From assembly GCA_965216205.1 (NCBI GenBank), contig OZ244139.1, positions 372,001 to 436,000 of the forward strand: a stretch of DNA of 64,000 nucleotides, in the 5' to 3' direction. Each line of letters begins with the position of its first letter. Position 1 is the first letter of the stretch. The notes beneath the pieces were generated by a model that was not told the origin of the DNA, searched no databases, and saw only the letters and a program-made list of their open reading frames with translations. This stretch comes from CADEDH01 sp965216205. Lineage in GTDB: Bacteria > Actinomycetota > Acidimicrobiia > Acidimicrobiales > SZUA-35. The position numbers were made by a program, and so were the translations under genes. Positions 32,093 through 41,121 of the stretch are shown one piece after another.

Positions 32093-33549
32093 CCCCGACC
32101 CTCCACCCACTCTGCGCCGAAGTCGTCGGCGTCGGCCGCGGCGTCGGCGTCGATGTCGAACGCCGGGGGTGGTTGGACCGGTTCACGATCCGGTTGCACC
32201 GGCGGGACCGCGGGGAGATCCCCCGGCCGGGCCACCTGGGTGGCGCCCGCCCGTCCGATGTCGCCCACGACCGGTTGGACGATCTCGGTGGCCGGAGCCG
32301 GTTCGGGCACCGCTCCCGCCGTCGGCGGTGGTTGGGCCGGGACCGGCCGGTTGACTTCGGTGGGTGGTGCTGGCGGCGGTTGGGACGGGATGGGGCTCTT
32401 CACCTGCATCGGCGGCGGTTGGGGCGGCACCGGACGGCTGGCTTCGCGTCCGACGTTGCTCCACACCTGCGGGAACTGCCGCGTCGCGTCCAGCGGTGGC
32501 TGCTCGGGCGGCCCTGGTGCCCTCGGCGGACGCCCGAGGCCCGGCGTCCACTCGTCGAGGTAACCGGCGCGTTCCTCGTACGGGCCCGGTCGGGAGGGAA
32601 CCTGTCGAGCGACGGGGGAGGCCGCCGGCGGTCGCCCGGCATCACGAACCGGGGGTTGCGCCGCAACCGACGCCGCCGACGGCACGAGGCCCCACCCACC
32701 GTCGGCTCGCCGGACCGGCGCCGACGTCCGATCGAGCTGCGCCGCTGGCCGTCGCCGCTCGAGCGCAGGCCAGAAGAAGCTGAGCAGCAGCAGGCCCACA
32801 CCGATCCCGGCGAGGGTCACCGCAGGGCGGATCATCGCCCCGAAGAACACGTCGATTGCCGCCATCGCGATCGCGACCGACGACGGCGCGACCTGTTCCA
32901 GCACCCACGGCAACGCGTAGGCGGCGGCGATCCAGAACGCCGACGCCGCGATCGCCCAGAACGCCACCCGCCGCAACGCCGCCGCCCGGTTGCGGGCGAG
33001 CACGAACGCGGTGGAGATCCCCACGATCGCCACGACCGCCCCGATGAGCGTGAACCGGTCGACGGCGCGCTTGACCGTGCCCAGCCACGACAGACCGGCG
33101 CTCGGCAGCTCCACCTCGAGACTCGGCGTGGGTGGGAGGAACTGCTCGAGATCGGGCTGCTGGGCCACGACCGCATCCCGCCCCGCTTGGCCGAGGGCGG
33201 CCGCGTCGAGCATCACCGGCTCGTCGACGCCGTTGAGGGCGTTCTGATGGACCTGTACCAGACCATCGCGGATCAGCGCCTCCACCCGGGGGTCGTCGAG
33301 GGCGTTCGCCGCCCCCTCCTCCAGCACATCTCTCGCCACCGGCACGTCGGCCGGGATCTGGGCTTCGGCCGAATCGGCGAGGCGATCGATGATCGTCGCC
33401 CGGATCTCCTCGTTGTCGAGCAGGGTGTCTGCCAGGCGCTCGGACCGGCCGGGATCGAGGACGGTCCGCGACATGACGAACCCCGCCCAGCTCGCGGTGG
33501 CCACGAGGAGCGACAGTCCCATGATCAGCGATGCCAAGCCTCGGCGCAT
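32065..33549 (-). CDS. Membrane protein with outward domain and proline-rich cytoplasmic tail
   Basis: 494 residues from the ATG at 33549, which follows AGGAGG. Helix 1 is at ~7-25 (SLIMGLSLLVATASWAGFV). Residues ~26-170 are acidic and helical with repeats of ADTLLDNEEIRATIIDRL-like and DDPRVEALIRDGLV-like pieces and should lie outside. Three more helices follow (~178-265). The last ~210 residues are a Pro/Gln/Arg tail (PPQPPPMQVK, PAQPPPTAG) probably inside. No family is recognised; the layout suggests a scaffold or sensor. It ends inside the convergent lipase gene. Confidence 0.72.
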   Translation of the reverse strand: MRRGLASLIMGLSLLVATASWAGFVMSRTVLDPGRSERLADTLLDNEEIRATIIDRLADSAEAQIPADVPVARDVLEEGAANALDDPRVEALIRDGLVQVHQNALNGVDEPVMLDAAALGQAGRDAVVAQQPDLEQFLPPTPSLEVELPSAGLSWLGTVKRAVDRFTLIGAVVAIVGISTAFVLARNRAAALRRVAFWAIAASAFWIAAAYALPWVLEQVAPSSVAIAMAAIDVFFGAMIRPAVTLAGIGVGLLLLSFFWPALERRRPAAQLDRTSAPVRRADGGWGLVPSAASVAAQPPVRDAGRPPAASPVARQVPSRPGPYEERAGYLDEWTPGLGRPPRAPGPPEQPPLDATRQFPQVWSNVGREASRPVPPQPPPMQVKSPIPSQPPPAPPTEVNRPVPAQPPPTAGAVPEPAPATEIVQPVVGDIGRAGATQVARPGDLPAVPPVQPDREPVQPPPAFDIDADAAADADDFGAEWVEGRGYVERDSGR

Positions 33550-33680
33550 CAGCCCTCCTGTCGGCGGCGCGGTTCGGTCGTCCAGTATCGCACCAGATCG
33601 TGGCGTCGAACGGGCGACCCTGATACATCGAGATCCGAACGGGGTCTCGTGGAGCCACCAGCGGCGCCCCGCAGAGCCAA

Positions 33681-33686
33681 TAGGGT
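33681..33686 (+). promoter_or_regulatory. -10 hexamer TAGGGT, leaderless start of the TauE/SafE gene
   Basis: GCTCGGCA (8 bases) leads to ATG 33695. Confidence 0.52.
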
Positions 33687-33694
33687 GCTCGGCA

Positions 33695-34441
33695 ATGTCT
33701 CTCCTCGACAGCGTCATCCTGCTCGTCGGCGGCTTCCTCGCCGGTGTGATCAACGCGATGGCTGGCGGCGGCTCGCTGATCACCGTCCCGTTGCTCACCC
33801 TCGTGGGCGTCGACGGCAATGTCGCCAACGGCACGAACAGGGTCGCGGTGCTCGTCCAGAACGCCAGCTCGGCGTGGGGTTACACCCGCAAGGGGTTCGG
33901 GTCACGGCGCGATGCCGTGACCGTCCTCATCCCGGCAGCGTTCGGGGCGCTCGCCGGCTCGTTCTGGGCCTCCCAGATCGACGACCAGCTCTTCGAGCGT
34001 CTCTTCGGACTCCTCATGCTCCCCCTGCTGGCGCTTTCGATCTGGAAGCCAGCGGCCAGGACGGCGGAGAAGCCGTGGCCGTTCTGGGTCAGCACGCTCG
34101 CCTTCTTCGGGATCGGGATCTACGGGGGTGCGGTCCAGGCCGGCGTCGGGCTCATGCTCCTGCTCGTGCTGGCCAGGGCCGGGCACGACCTCGTCACCGC
34201 CAACGCGATCAAGACGATGGTGATCCTGGCCATCACCCTGATCGCAGTGCCGGTCTTCATCGCCAACGGTCAGGTTCGCTGGCTGCCGGCGCTCGTGCTC
34301 TCGGTGGGGACCGGGTTGGGGGGTTACGCCGGCGCCAACCTGGCGATCGCCCGGGGTGAGCAGTTGATCAGGCCGGTGCTGGTCGTGGTGGTCGTGGCGC
34401 TCGCCGGCGACCTGCTCGGCCTGTGGAGCCTGAGGGTCTGA
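33695..34441 (+). CDS. TauE/SafE family sulfite/organic-anion exporter
   Basis: 248 residues with about eight hydrophobic helices in two halves. The opening LLVGGFLAGVINAMAGGGSLITVPLL and the later GIGIYGGAVQAGVGLMLLLVL are the two inverted-repeat signatures of the TauE/SafE (DUF81) family, which moves sulfite, sulfoacetate or other small anions. The start is fixed by the family and by the TAGGGT box. The ABC-F gene follows after 2 bp, so both are likely in one message. Confidence 0.9.
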   Translation: MSLLDSVILLVGGFLAGVINAMAGGGSLITVPLLTLVGVDGNVANGTNRVAVLVQNASSAWGYTRKGFGSRRDAVTVLIPAAFGALAGSFWASQIDDQLFERLFGLLMLPLLALSIWKPAARTAEKPWPFWVSTLAFFGIGIYGGAVQAGVGLMLLLVLARAGHDLVTANAIKTMVILAITLIAVPVFIANGQVRWLPALVLSVGTGLGGYAGANLAIARGEQLIRPVLVVVVVALAGDLLGLWSLRV

Positions 34442-34443
34442 GC

Positions 34444-36267
34444 ATGGTCCTCGTCGATCTCGACGCCGTCACGATGACCCGTCCGGGGCGCCCGCTGTTC
34501 GAGTCGCTGTCGATGACGGTGGCGGCGGGCGACCGGCTCGGCATCGTCGGGTTGAACGGCACCGGCAAGTCGACCCTGCTCGGTGTCATCGCCGGGACTG
34601 TGGCGCCCGAGGCGGGAACGGTGCGTCGGGGGCGTGACGTTCGCATCGCCACCCTCATCCAGGAGCCCGTCCTCCCGAGCGGAACCGTGCTCGACGCCGC
34701 GACCCCCGACGGGGCGGAGCGGTGGGAGGCGGCAGCGGTGCTCGACCGGCTCGGCGTGGGCGTCGATCTCCACGATCGGTCCACCGGCGAGCTGTCGGGC
34801 GGTCAGGCGAAGCGGGTCGCGCTGGCCACGACGCTGGTGTCGATGTCCTCAGACGAGCGGGGCGCGAACGACCTGCTCATCCTCGACGAGCCAACCAACC
34901 ACCTCGACATCGACGGCATCGCCTGGCTGGAGGAGCGCCTGGCCGCGATGCCCGGCGGGCTGGTGCTCGTCACCCACGACCGACACCTCCTCGACGCCAC
35001 CGTCACCTCGATCCTCGAGCTCGACCGGGGCACCGGTCACCTGCACGACGGTGGCTACGCCGCCTACCTCGCCGGCCGGGCCGAACGGGAGGCCCGGGCG
35101 GTCGAGGCGGAGAAGGTTCGCCGCAACCTCGCCCGGCGGGAGCTGGAGTGGCTCCGTCGGGGCGCCCCGGCCAGAACGAGCAAGCCGAAGGCCCACGTGG
35201 AGGCGGCGAAGGCGATCGTCTCGGCCCGGGCCCAGGAGCCGGCCCGAGCCGACGACCTCGACCTCCACCTCGGCACCCCGCGTCTCGGCGACAAGGTCAT
35301 CGACCTGGCGGGCGTGGCCCACGGCTGGAACGACGAGCCCGACCTCTTCACCGGGGTCGACCTGTCGCTCGACCGCCGCGAGCGGCTGGGTGTGATCGGC
35401 GTGAACGGCACCGGCAAGTCGACGTTGCTCGACATCATCGCCGGACGGCTCGAGCCCCGGGTGGGCACTGTCGACGTCGGTCCCACCGTGCAACTCGGCT
35501 ACTACGATCAGCTCGGACGGACCCTCGACGGCAGCCTCACCGTGCTCCAGACGATCGCGGGACCCGACCAGCCGCCCGACTGGACCCACGGTCGGCTCGC
35601 CGAGCGGTTCTGGTTCGACGACGACGCCCAACGCAGCCCGGTGGAGCTGCTCTCCGGTGGCGAGCGTCGACGACTCCAGCTCGTCATGACGCTGGCCGCC
35701 AAACCGAACGTGCTCCTGCTGGACGAGCCGACGAACGACCTCGACGTCGACACGTTGCGATCGCTCGAGGACCACCTCGACGAGTGGCCGGGGGCACTGC
35801 TGGTCGTCAGCCACGATCGAGCGTTCCTGGAACGGACCGTGGCCGACGTGGTCATCCTCGATGGTCACGGCTTCGCCGGCCGGCGAGCCGGCGGCTACGC
35901 ACGATGGGAGGAGGAGCGTCGAGCGGGTCGATCGCGAGGGCGGGCGCAAGGACGGGGGCGAGACAGCCAGGGGTCGCCGGCACAGCGGTCGGCGCCGAAG
36001 GCGTCGGAGGCGACGCGGCGGTCGAAGGCCGCAGGCAGGAACCGGAGCACGCTCGGCCACCTCCTGCGGGAGACCGAGAAGGACCTGCGCCGCCACGAAT
36101 CGCAGGTCGAGCGCCTCACCGGCGACCTCGAACGGGCCACCGGCGAGACCCCACCGCAGCCCGAAACGCTCGCCGAGATCGGACGATCGCTGGCCGCCGC
36201 CCAAGCCGAGCTCGCCGACGCCGAGGAGCGTTGGCTCGAGCTCGCCGCCGAGATCGAAGACCGCTGA
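34444..36267 (+). CDS. ABC-F family ATPase (ribosome-associated, Uup-like architecture)
   Basis: 607 residues with two ABC ATPase domains and no membrane part. Domain 1: GLNGTGKST (about 38-46), LSGGQAKRVALA and LILDEPTNHLDIDGI; a charged linker; domain 2: GVNGTGKST, LSGGERRRLQLVM, LLLDEPTNDLDVD. The basic, low-complexity link at ~495-540 leads to a C-terminal coiled coil (LRETEKDLRRHESQVERLTGDLERA) as in Uup-type proteins. ABC-F proteins act on the ribosome, in translation control, antibiotic resistance or DNA-linked roles. There is no sign that this one is a resistance factor. Start chosen 2 bp after the upstream stop. Confidence 0.92.
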   Translation: MVLVDLDAVTMTRPGRPLFESLSMTVAAGDRLGIVGLNGTGKSTLLGVIAGTVAPEAGTVRRGRDVRIATLIQEPVLPSGTVLDAATPDGAERWEAAAVLDRLGVGVDLHDRSTGELSGGQAKRVALATTLVSMSSDERGANDLLILDEPTNHLDIDGIAWLEERLAAMPGGLVLVTHDRHLLDATVTSILELDRGTGHLHDGGYAAYLAGRAEREARAVEAEKVRRNLARRELEWLRRGAPARTSKPKAHVEAAKAIVSARAQEPARADDLDLHLGTPRLGDKVIDLAGVAHGWNDEPDLFTGVDLSLDRRERLGVIGVNGTGKSTLLDIIAGRLEPRVGTVDVGPTVQLGYYDQLGRTLDGSLTVLQTIAGPDQPPDWTHGRLAERFWFDDDAQRSPVELLSGGERRRLQLVMTLAAKPNVLLLDEPTNDLDVDTLRSLEDHLDEWPGALLVVSHDRAFLERTVADVVILDGHGFAGRRAGGYARWEEERRAGRSRGRAQGRGRDSQGSPAQRSAPKASEATRRSKAAGRNRSTLGHLLRETEKDLRRHESQVERLTGDLERATGETPPQPETLAEIGRSLAAAQAELADAEERWLELAAEIEDR

Positions 36268-36289
36268 GATCGCGGACCGCGGCGATCTC
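36266..36289. terminator. Hairpin between convergent ABC-F and map genes
   Basis: GAGATCGC (36266-36273) and GCGATCTC (36282-36289) form an 8-bp stem that begins inside the ABC-F stop codon, with an 8-base GC-rich loop. It could serve both genes. Confidence 0.5.
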
Positions 36290-36309
36290 GGACGGTGCGG
36301 TCGGGCGGG

Positions 36310-37287
36310 CTACAGCGTCCAGAAGGGGTGGGTCGAGGTGTCCGACGGCGTGGTCAGGATCTCGGGCCCGTCATCGGTGATGAGGATCGTGTGCTCGAAC
36401 TGGGCGGTGCGGCCACCGTCGACCGTGGTGGCGGTCCAACCGTCGGACCACATCTGGGCCCGCCACGACCCCGCGGTGATCATCGGTTCGATCGTGAACG
36501 TCATGCCCGGTTCGATGATGTCGGTCTGGCGGGGGTTGTGGTAGTGGCAGATCTGGAGATCGGTGTGGAACTGCTCGCCGATCCCGTGCCCCACGAAATC
36601 GCGGACCACCCCGAAGCCGTGCCCCTCGGCCTCGTCCTGGATCGCCCGGCCGATCTCGTTGAACTGCCGACCGGGGCGGGCCGCCTCGATGCCGCGGAGC
36701 AGCGAGTCTCTGGTGACCACCACCAGCCGGTGCGACAGCTCGTCGACCTCGCCCACGAAGAACGTGGCGTTGGTGTCACCGTGGACGCCTTCCTTGAAGA
36801 GGGTGACGTCGAGGTTGACGATGTCGCCGTCGGCCAGCGGGCGGTCATCGGGTATGCCGTGGCAGATGACCTCGTTGACCGACGTGCACAGCGATTTCGG
36901 GTAGGGGGGTGCGCCGCTCCCACCGGGGTACTCGAGCGGGCTCGGGTAGGCGTTGCGGGCGATGGCAGCCTCGTGGCAGGCGGCGTCGATCTCCTCAGTG
37001 GTGACGCCGGGCCGGCACAACTCGCCGAGCATCGCCAACGTGTCGGCCGCGTCGCGGCCGGTCCGACCCATCCGCTCGATCACGTCGGGCGACTTGACCC
37101 GTGGCTCGTCCCAGCGCTCCAACAGGCCGCCGTCGGCCCAGGTCGGCTTGGCGATCGAGTCGGGGATGGGGCGAAGCGGCGAGATCTTCCCCGGCCGAAC
37201 GGGGGCCGAGGCGTTCTTGTGGCAGCGCTTGAACTTCTTGCCGCTGCCGCACCAGCACTGCTCGTTCGCCTTGGGGAGCACTCGCAT
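36310..37287 (-). CDS. map: Type I methionine aminopeptidase with N-terminal SEC-C zinc motif
   Basis: Removes the initiator Met from nascent proteins. The 325 residues begin with a SEC-C zinc-binding motif CWCGSGKKFKRCH (about 11-23), as in the ribosome-binding forms of MetAP, then the pita-bread catalytic domain. Metal ligands are Asp in VNLDVTLF and DTNATF, His in VGHGIGEQFH, Glu in TIEPM and Glu in QFEHT. The ATG at 37287 is preferred over ATG 37296, because TACAAT (37295-37300) lies 7 bases before it and would overlap the longer start. Convergent with the ABC-F gene and divergent from yqgE. Confidence 0.94.
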   Translation of the reverse strand: MRVLPKANEQCWCGSGKKFKRCHKNASAPVRPGKISPLRPIPDSIAKPTWADGGLLERWDEPRVKSPDVIERMGRTGRDAADTLAMLGELCRPGVTTEEIDAACHEAAIARNAYPSPLEYPGGSGAPPYPKSLCTSVNEVICHGIPDDRPLADGDIVNLDVTLFKEGVHGDTNATFFVGEVDELSHRLVVVTRDSLLRGIEAARPGRQFNEIGRAIQDEAEGHGFGVVRDFVGHGIGEQFHTDLQICHYHNPRQTDIIEPGMTFTIEPMITAGSWRAQMWSDGWTATTVDGGRTAQFEHTILITDDGPEILTTPSDTSTHPFWTL

Positions 37288-37294
37288 CTCTGCC

Positions 37295-37300
37295 ATTGTA
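37295..37300 (-). promoter_or_regulatory. -10 hexamer TACAAT, leaderless start of map
   Basis: GGCAGAG (7 bases) leads to ATG 37287. The box covers part of the longer ATG at 37296, so it decides the start. Confidence 0.58.
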
Positions 37301-37473
37301 GAGCCCGAGTCCGGGTGGGACGCCTTGCGGGGCCCGAGGACGGACCGTGGGCGCGACCTAACAGCAGGCCGGCGACGGCCGATACTGGGACCGGGAGGAC
37401 CTCCGACCGATGGATGATCGCGAAACCCGCCGGACGAGATCGTTGAGGGACAGCCAGGTGAACGACGCAGAGG

Positions 37474-37479
37474 TACCCT
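37474..37479 (+). promoter_or_regulatory. -10 hexamer TACCCT, leaderless start of yqgE
   Basis: TTGTCCAC (8 bases) leads to ATG 37488, the start that gives the normal YqgE length. Confidence 0.55.
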
Positions 37480-37487
37480 TTGTCCAC

Positions 37488-38030
37488 ATGGCGCCGTCGT
37501 TGTCGGGCCGGATCCTCATCGCTCGGCCGGAGTTCCACGATGACACGTTCTGGTCGACGCTCACGCTGATCCTGGAACACAGTGACGAGGGCGCGCTCGG
37601 GCTCGTGCTCAACCGCCCATCGCGCCTGGCGATGGGTGACGCCTTCCCCGACTGGGAGGAGATGGCGGCCCAACCCGATGTGGTGTTCGCCGGCGGCCCG
37701 GTCGATCGGGATGCGCTCATCGCGCTGGGTCGGTCCGACGAGACGGAGGGGGCCCTGGTGCTCGGTGCCCACTCGGTCGACCTCGATGAACAGCCGGCGC
37801 TGGTCGCCGCTGAGGGCATCGCCGAGGTGCGGGTGTTCGCCGGTTATGCCGGATGGGCGGCCGGGCAGCTCGAAGGCGAGATCGCCAACCACTCGTGGTG
37901 GGTGGTCGACGGTCAGCTCGGCGACCTGTTCACCGACGACCCGTCACGGCTGTGGGCCAAGGTCCTCCAGCGCGAGGGGGGCGAGCTGGAGTGGTACGCC
38001 CACTTCCCGCTCGACCCGTCGGTCAACTGA
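37488..38030 (+). CDS. yqgE: YqgE/AlgH family protein
   Basis: 180 residues, the usual length. The signatures LSGRILIARPEFHDDTFWSTL, EHSDEGALGLVLNRP, VFAGGPVDRDALI, VFAGYAGWAAGQLEGE and SWWVVDGQLGDLF fit the AlgH/YqgE family throughout. These single-domain proteins are widespread but their biochemical role is unsettled; a link to alginate regulation exists in Pseudomonas. A further upstream start (37410) would add 26 residues with no family match. Convergent with add, 17 bp apart. Confidence 0.92.
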   Translation: MAPSLSGRILIARPEFHDDTFWSTLTLILEHSDEGALGLVLNRPSRLAMGDAFPDWEEMAAQPDVVFAGGPVDRDALIALGRSDETEGALVLGAHSVDLDEQPALVAAEGIAEVRVFAGYAGWAAGQLEGEIANHSWWVVDGQLGDLFTDDPSRLWAKVLQREGGELEWYAHFPLDPSVN

Positions 38031-38047
38031 ACACGTTGACCCCCCGC

Positions 38048-39142
38048 TCACAGCTCTGCTGCTCGCAGGGCGGCGTAGCCAGGCTTGATCAGCTCGTCGA
38101 TGATCCGCAATCGTTGCTCGAAGGGCCAGAACGCACTCTTCATGGCGTTGATCGTCAGCCACTCCATGTCGTAGAGGGTGTAGCCGAACGCCTCGCGGAG
38201 CTTGATGAACTCGTCCGACAGGCTCACATCGGACATGAGCCGGTTGTCGGTGTTGACCGTCACCCGGAACCGGAGTCGGCGGAGCAGGCCGATCGGGTGG
38301 TCCTCGATCGAGGAGGCCGCCCCGGTGTTCACATTCGACGTCGGGCACATCTCGAGCGGCACCCGACGATCGCGGACATAGGCTGCGAGGCGTCCGAGCT
38401 GGGCCCGGCCGTCGCCGTCGAAGGTGATGTCGTCGACGATGCGCACGCCGTGGCCCAGGCGCTCGGCCCCGCAGTAGTGGAGGGCCTCTGCGATCGATGG
38501 GAGGCCGAACGCCTCCCCGGCGTGGATCGTGATGTGGAAGTTCTCCCGCATGACGAGCTGGAACGCGTCGAGGTGGCGGCTCGGCGGGTGACCCGCCTCG
38601 GCGCCGGCGATGTCGAAGCCGACGACGCCCTCGTCGCGGTGCCGCAACGCCAGCTCGGCGATCTCGTAGGACCGGGCGGCCGTCCGCATCGCAGTGCACA
38701 GCGTGCCGACCGTGAGCGTGGTGCCGGCCGAGCCGATGCGGAAGCCCTCCAGCACCGCCGCCACCACCTCGTCGAGCGTGAGCCCCTCGGCCGTGTGGAG
38801 CTCGGGGGCGAACCGCACCTCGGCATACACCACACCGTCGGCCGCGAGGTCCTCAGCCGCTTCGGCCGCCGCCCGCATGAGCCCGTCCTTCGACTGGGTC
38901 ACCGCCACCGTGTGGGCGAACGTCTCGAGATACAGCTCGAGGTTGCGACGGTCGGCGCCTCGTGTGAACCAGCGGGCGAGGTCGTCGGGGTCTTCGGTGG
39001 GAAGCCCGTCGTAGCCCTGCTCCTCGGCCAGCTCGATCACCGAACGGGGCCGCATCCCCCCATCGAGATGGTCGTGGAGCAGCACCTTGGGAGCGGCGAT
39101 GGCGGGGTCGATCGAGGGGGAGTCGGTCTCGTCAGCGGGCAT
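38048..39142 (-). CDS. add: Adenosine deaminase
   Basis: Converts adenosine and deoxyadenosine to (deoxy)inosine in purine salvage. The 364-residue TIM-barrel shows the zinc site HDHLDGG (about 23-29), IHAGEAFGLPSI with the catalytic Glu, His in ERLGHGVRIV, and the metal Asp in NTDNRLMSDVSLSDEF. ATG 39142 is 5 bases from TATCAT (39148-39153 on the minus strand) and only 5 bp from the start of the divergent HAD gene. It adjoins the pyrimidine salvage operon across the HAD gene, forming a nucleoside salvage region. Confidence 0.95.
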   Translation of the reverse strand: MPADETDSPSIDPAIAAPKVLLHDHLDGGMRPRSVIELAEEQGYDGLPTEDPDDLARWFTRGADRRNLELYLETFAHTVAVTQSKDGLMRAAAEAAEDLAADGVVYAEVRFAPELHTAEGLTLDEVVAAVLEGFRIGSAGTTLTVGTLCTAMRTAARSYEIAELALRHRDEGVVGFDIAGAEAGHPPSRHLDAFQLVMRENFHITIHAGEAFGLPSIAEALHYCGAERLGHGVRIVDDITFDGDGRAQLGRLAAYVRDRRVPLEMCPTSNVNTGAASSIEDHPIGLLRRLRFRVTVNTDNRLMSDVSLSDEFIKLREAFGYTLYDMEWLTINAMKSAFWPFEQRLRIIDELIKPGYAALRAAEL

Positions 39143-39147
39143 AGCTC

Positions 39148-39153
39148 ATGATA
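39148..39153 (-). promoter_or_regulatory. -10 hexamer TATCAT of add, lying in the divergent HAD start
   Basis: It is the complement of ATGATA, the first six bases of the HAD reading frame, and lies 5 bases before the ATG of add. Confidence 0.45.
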
Positions 39154-39840
39154 CGCGTCGTGGGGGTCGACGCCGACGACACGCTGTGGCACTCGGAGAG
39201 CCACTTCGCCGTCACCGAAGAGCGGTTCCGCACCCTGCTCGAACCGTGGATCACCGGCGACGACGTGTCGGCCCGACTCCTGGAGCGGGAGCGGTCGAAC
39301 CTGGAGGTGTTCGGGTACGGCCCGAAGGGCTTCACGATGTCGATGATCGAGACCGCGATCGAGGTCACCAACGGCGACCTGCCGGCCTCCGCGATCCAGG
39401 AGGTGATCGACTGGGGGAAGGAGCTGTCGAGCCATCCCGTCGAGCTGCTCGAGGGCGTCGCCGACACGATCGACGCCCTCGGTCAGCGCTACGAGCTGTT
39501 CCTCATCACCAAGGGCGACCTGTTCCACCAGGAATCGAAGGTGGCGGAGTCGGGGATCGCCGACCGGTTCGAGCGGATCGATGTGCTGTCGGAGAAGTCC
39601 CCGGACGCCTACCGCCGGGTGCTCGCCAGCGCCGGGGTCGACCCGGCGGAGTTCGTGATGGTCGGCAACTCGGTCCGGTCCGACGTGCTCCCCGTCATCG
39701 AGATCGGGGGTCGGGCCATCCACATCCCCTACGACATCACCTGGACCCACGAGGTGGTGGAACCGGGCTCGTGTGAGATCACGTGGCCTCAGCTCACCAG
39801 GTTCGGCGAGCTCCCCGCCGCCCTCGCCGCGCTCACCTGA
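39148..39840 (+). CDS. HAD-superfamily hydrolase
   Basis: 230 residues. Motif I is VDADDTLWHSESHF (DxDxT near the N-terminus), motif II LITKGDLFHQESK, motif III K in EKSPDAYRRVLA, and motif IV GNSVRSDVLPVIEIGGRA. A cap of ~80 helical residues sits between I and II, so it is a C1-capped phosphatase of phosphoglycolate/nucleotidase type; substrate unknown. ATG 39148 keeps four residues before motif I; GTG 39160, 7 bases after CATGAT, would shorten it to three and may be the true leaderless start. Convergent with deoA, zero gap. Confidence 0.87.
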   Translation: MIRVVGVDADDTLWHSESHFAVTEERFRTLLEPWITGDDVSARLLERERSNLEVFGYGPKGFTMSMIETAIEVTNGDLPASAIQEVIDWGKELSSHPVELLEGVADTIDALGQRYELFLITKGDLFHQESKVAESGIADRFERIDVLSEKSPDAYRRVLASAGVDPAEFVMVGNSVRSDVLPVIEIGGRAIHIPYDITWTHEVVEPGSCEITWPQLTRFGELPAALAALT

Positions 39841-41121
39841 CTAGCGCACCGCCCGGATCACGGGATCGGGCACGGGCCGGGGCTCGTCGCCGATCGTGAT
39901 CGCGTCAGCGAGGCGGGCCGCGGTGGGCTCGATCGCGGTCCGATCGTCGGTGTGGAGGATCAGCAACGGCTGGCCGGCTTCGACCAGGTCGCCCGGCTTG
40001 GCCGCGCACTCGATACCGGCGCCGTAGGCGATCGGGTCCTCCTTGCGGGACCGGCCGGCCCCGAGGCGGACTGCGGCCTGGCCGACCGCCAGCGCGTCGA
40101 GGTCCTGCACGTAGCCGTCGACCGCGACGGTGATCTCGTGGCGGTGGCCGGCGACCGCCCGGGGGGCGTCGAGGTCGCCACCCTGGAACCGGACCATCGC
40201 GGCGAATGCGTCCGCTGCGGCGCCACTGTCGAGCACCTCGGCCACGTCCACGTCGAGCCCGGCCAGCGACGCCATCTCGGCCGCCAGCGCCAGGGTCACG
40301 GCCCGCACGTCGGCCGGTCCGCCGCCGGCCAGCACGTCGAGCGACTCGTCGACCTCGAGCGCGTTGCCCACCATCCGGCCGAGGGGCCAGTCCATCCTCG
40401 TGAGCAGGGCGACGGTGTCGATCCCTGCCGACCTGCCGATACCCACCATCGTCTCCGCCAGTTCCTGGGCCCGGTCGACGTCGGTCATGAACGCCCCCCG
40501 GCCCACCTTCACGTCGAGCACCAGCCTGGAGGTGCCCGAGGCGATCTTCTTCGACATGATCGACGACGCGATCAGCGGGATCGAGGCCACCGTGCCGGTC
40601 ACGTCACGGAGGGCGTAGAGCTTCCGGTCGGCGGGTGCGAGGTCGTCGGAGGCGGCGGTGATCACCGCGCCGATGTCGGTCAGCGCCTCTCGGAGGCGAT
40701 CCGCATCCAGATCGGCCCGCCATCCCGGTATCGACGCCATCTTGTCGATCGTTCCCCCGGTGTGGCCAAGCCCGGGCCCGGCCACCTGGGGCATCGCCGC
40801 CCCGCAGGCCGCCATCAACGGGCACAGGATGAGGGAGATCTTGTCGCCGACGCCGCCGGTGGAGTGCTTGTCGACCTTCGGTCGCTCGAGCGAGCCAAGG
40901 TCGACCCGGGTGCCGCTGTCGATCATGGCGTCGGTCCACACGGCGAGCTCCTCGCCGTCGAGGCCGTTGAGGAAGATCGCCATGCACAGCGCCGCGGCCT
41001 GCTCGTCGGCCACGACACCCTGGGTGTAGGCGTCGATGAACCAGCGGATCGCGTCGTCGGGGAGACGCTCGCCGTCGCGCTTCGCGATGATGACCGACGT
41101 GGCGTCCCAGTCGGCGGCCAT
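39841..41121 (-). CDS. deoA: Thymidine phosphorylase
   Basis: Splits thymidine into thymine and 2-deoxyribose 1-phosphate in pyrimidine salvage. The 426 residues have family length; key motifs are VDKHSTGGVGDKISL (phosphate/thymidine site), GPGLGHTGGTIDKM, and LVLDVKVGRGAFM, with SRKEDPIAYGAGIE near the C-terminal alpha/beta domain. Last gene of the purK-upp-cdd-deoA unit: its ATG shares one base with the cdd stop. It starts right at the cdd stop, which implies translational coupling. Confidence 0.95.
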   Translation of the reverse strand: MAADWDATSVIIAKRDGERLPDDAIRWFIDAYTQGVVADEQAAALCMAIFLNGLDGEELAVWTDAMIDSGTRVDLGSLERPKVDKHSTGGVGDKISLILCPLMAACGAAMPQVAGPGLGHTGGTIDKMASIPGWRADLDADRLREALTDIGAVITAASDDLAPADRKLYALRDVTGTVASIPLIASSIMSKKIASGTSRLVLDVKVGRGAFMTDVDRAQELAETMVGIGRSAGIDTVALLTRMDWPLGRMVGNALEVDESLDVLAGGGPADVRAVTLALAAEMASLAGLDVDVAEVLDSGAAADAFAAMVRFQGGDLDAPRAVAGHRHEITVAVDGYVQDLDALAVGQAAVRLGAGRSRKEDPIAYGAGIECAAKPGDLVEAGQPLLILHTDDRTAIEPTAARLADAITIGDEPRPVPDPVIRAVR

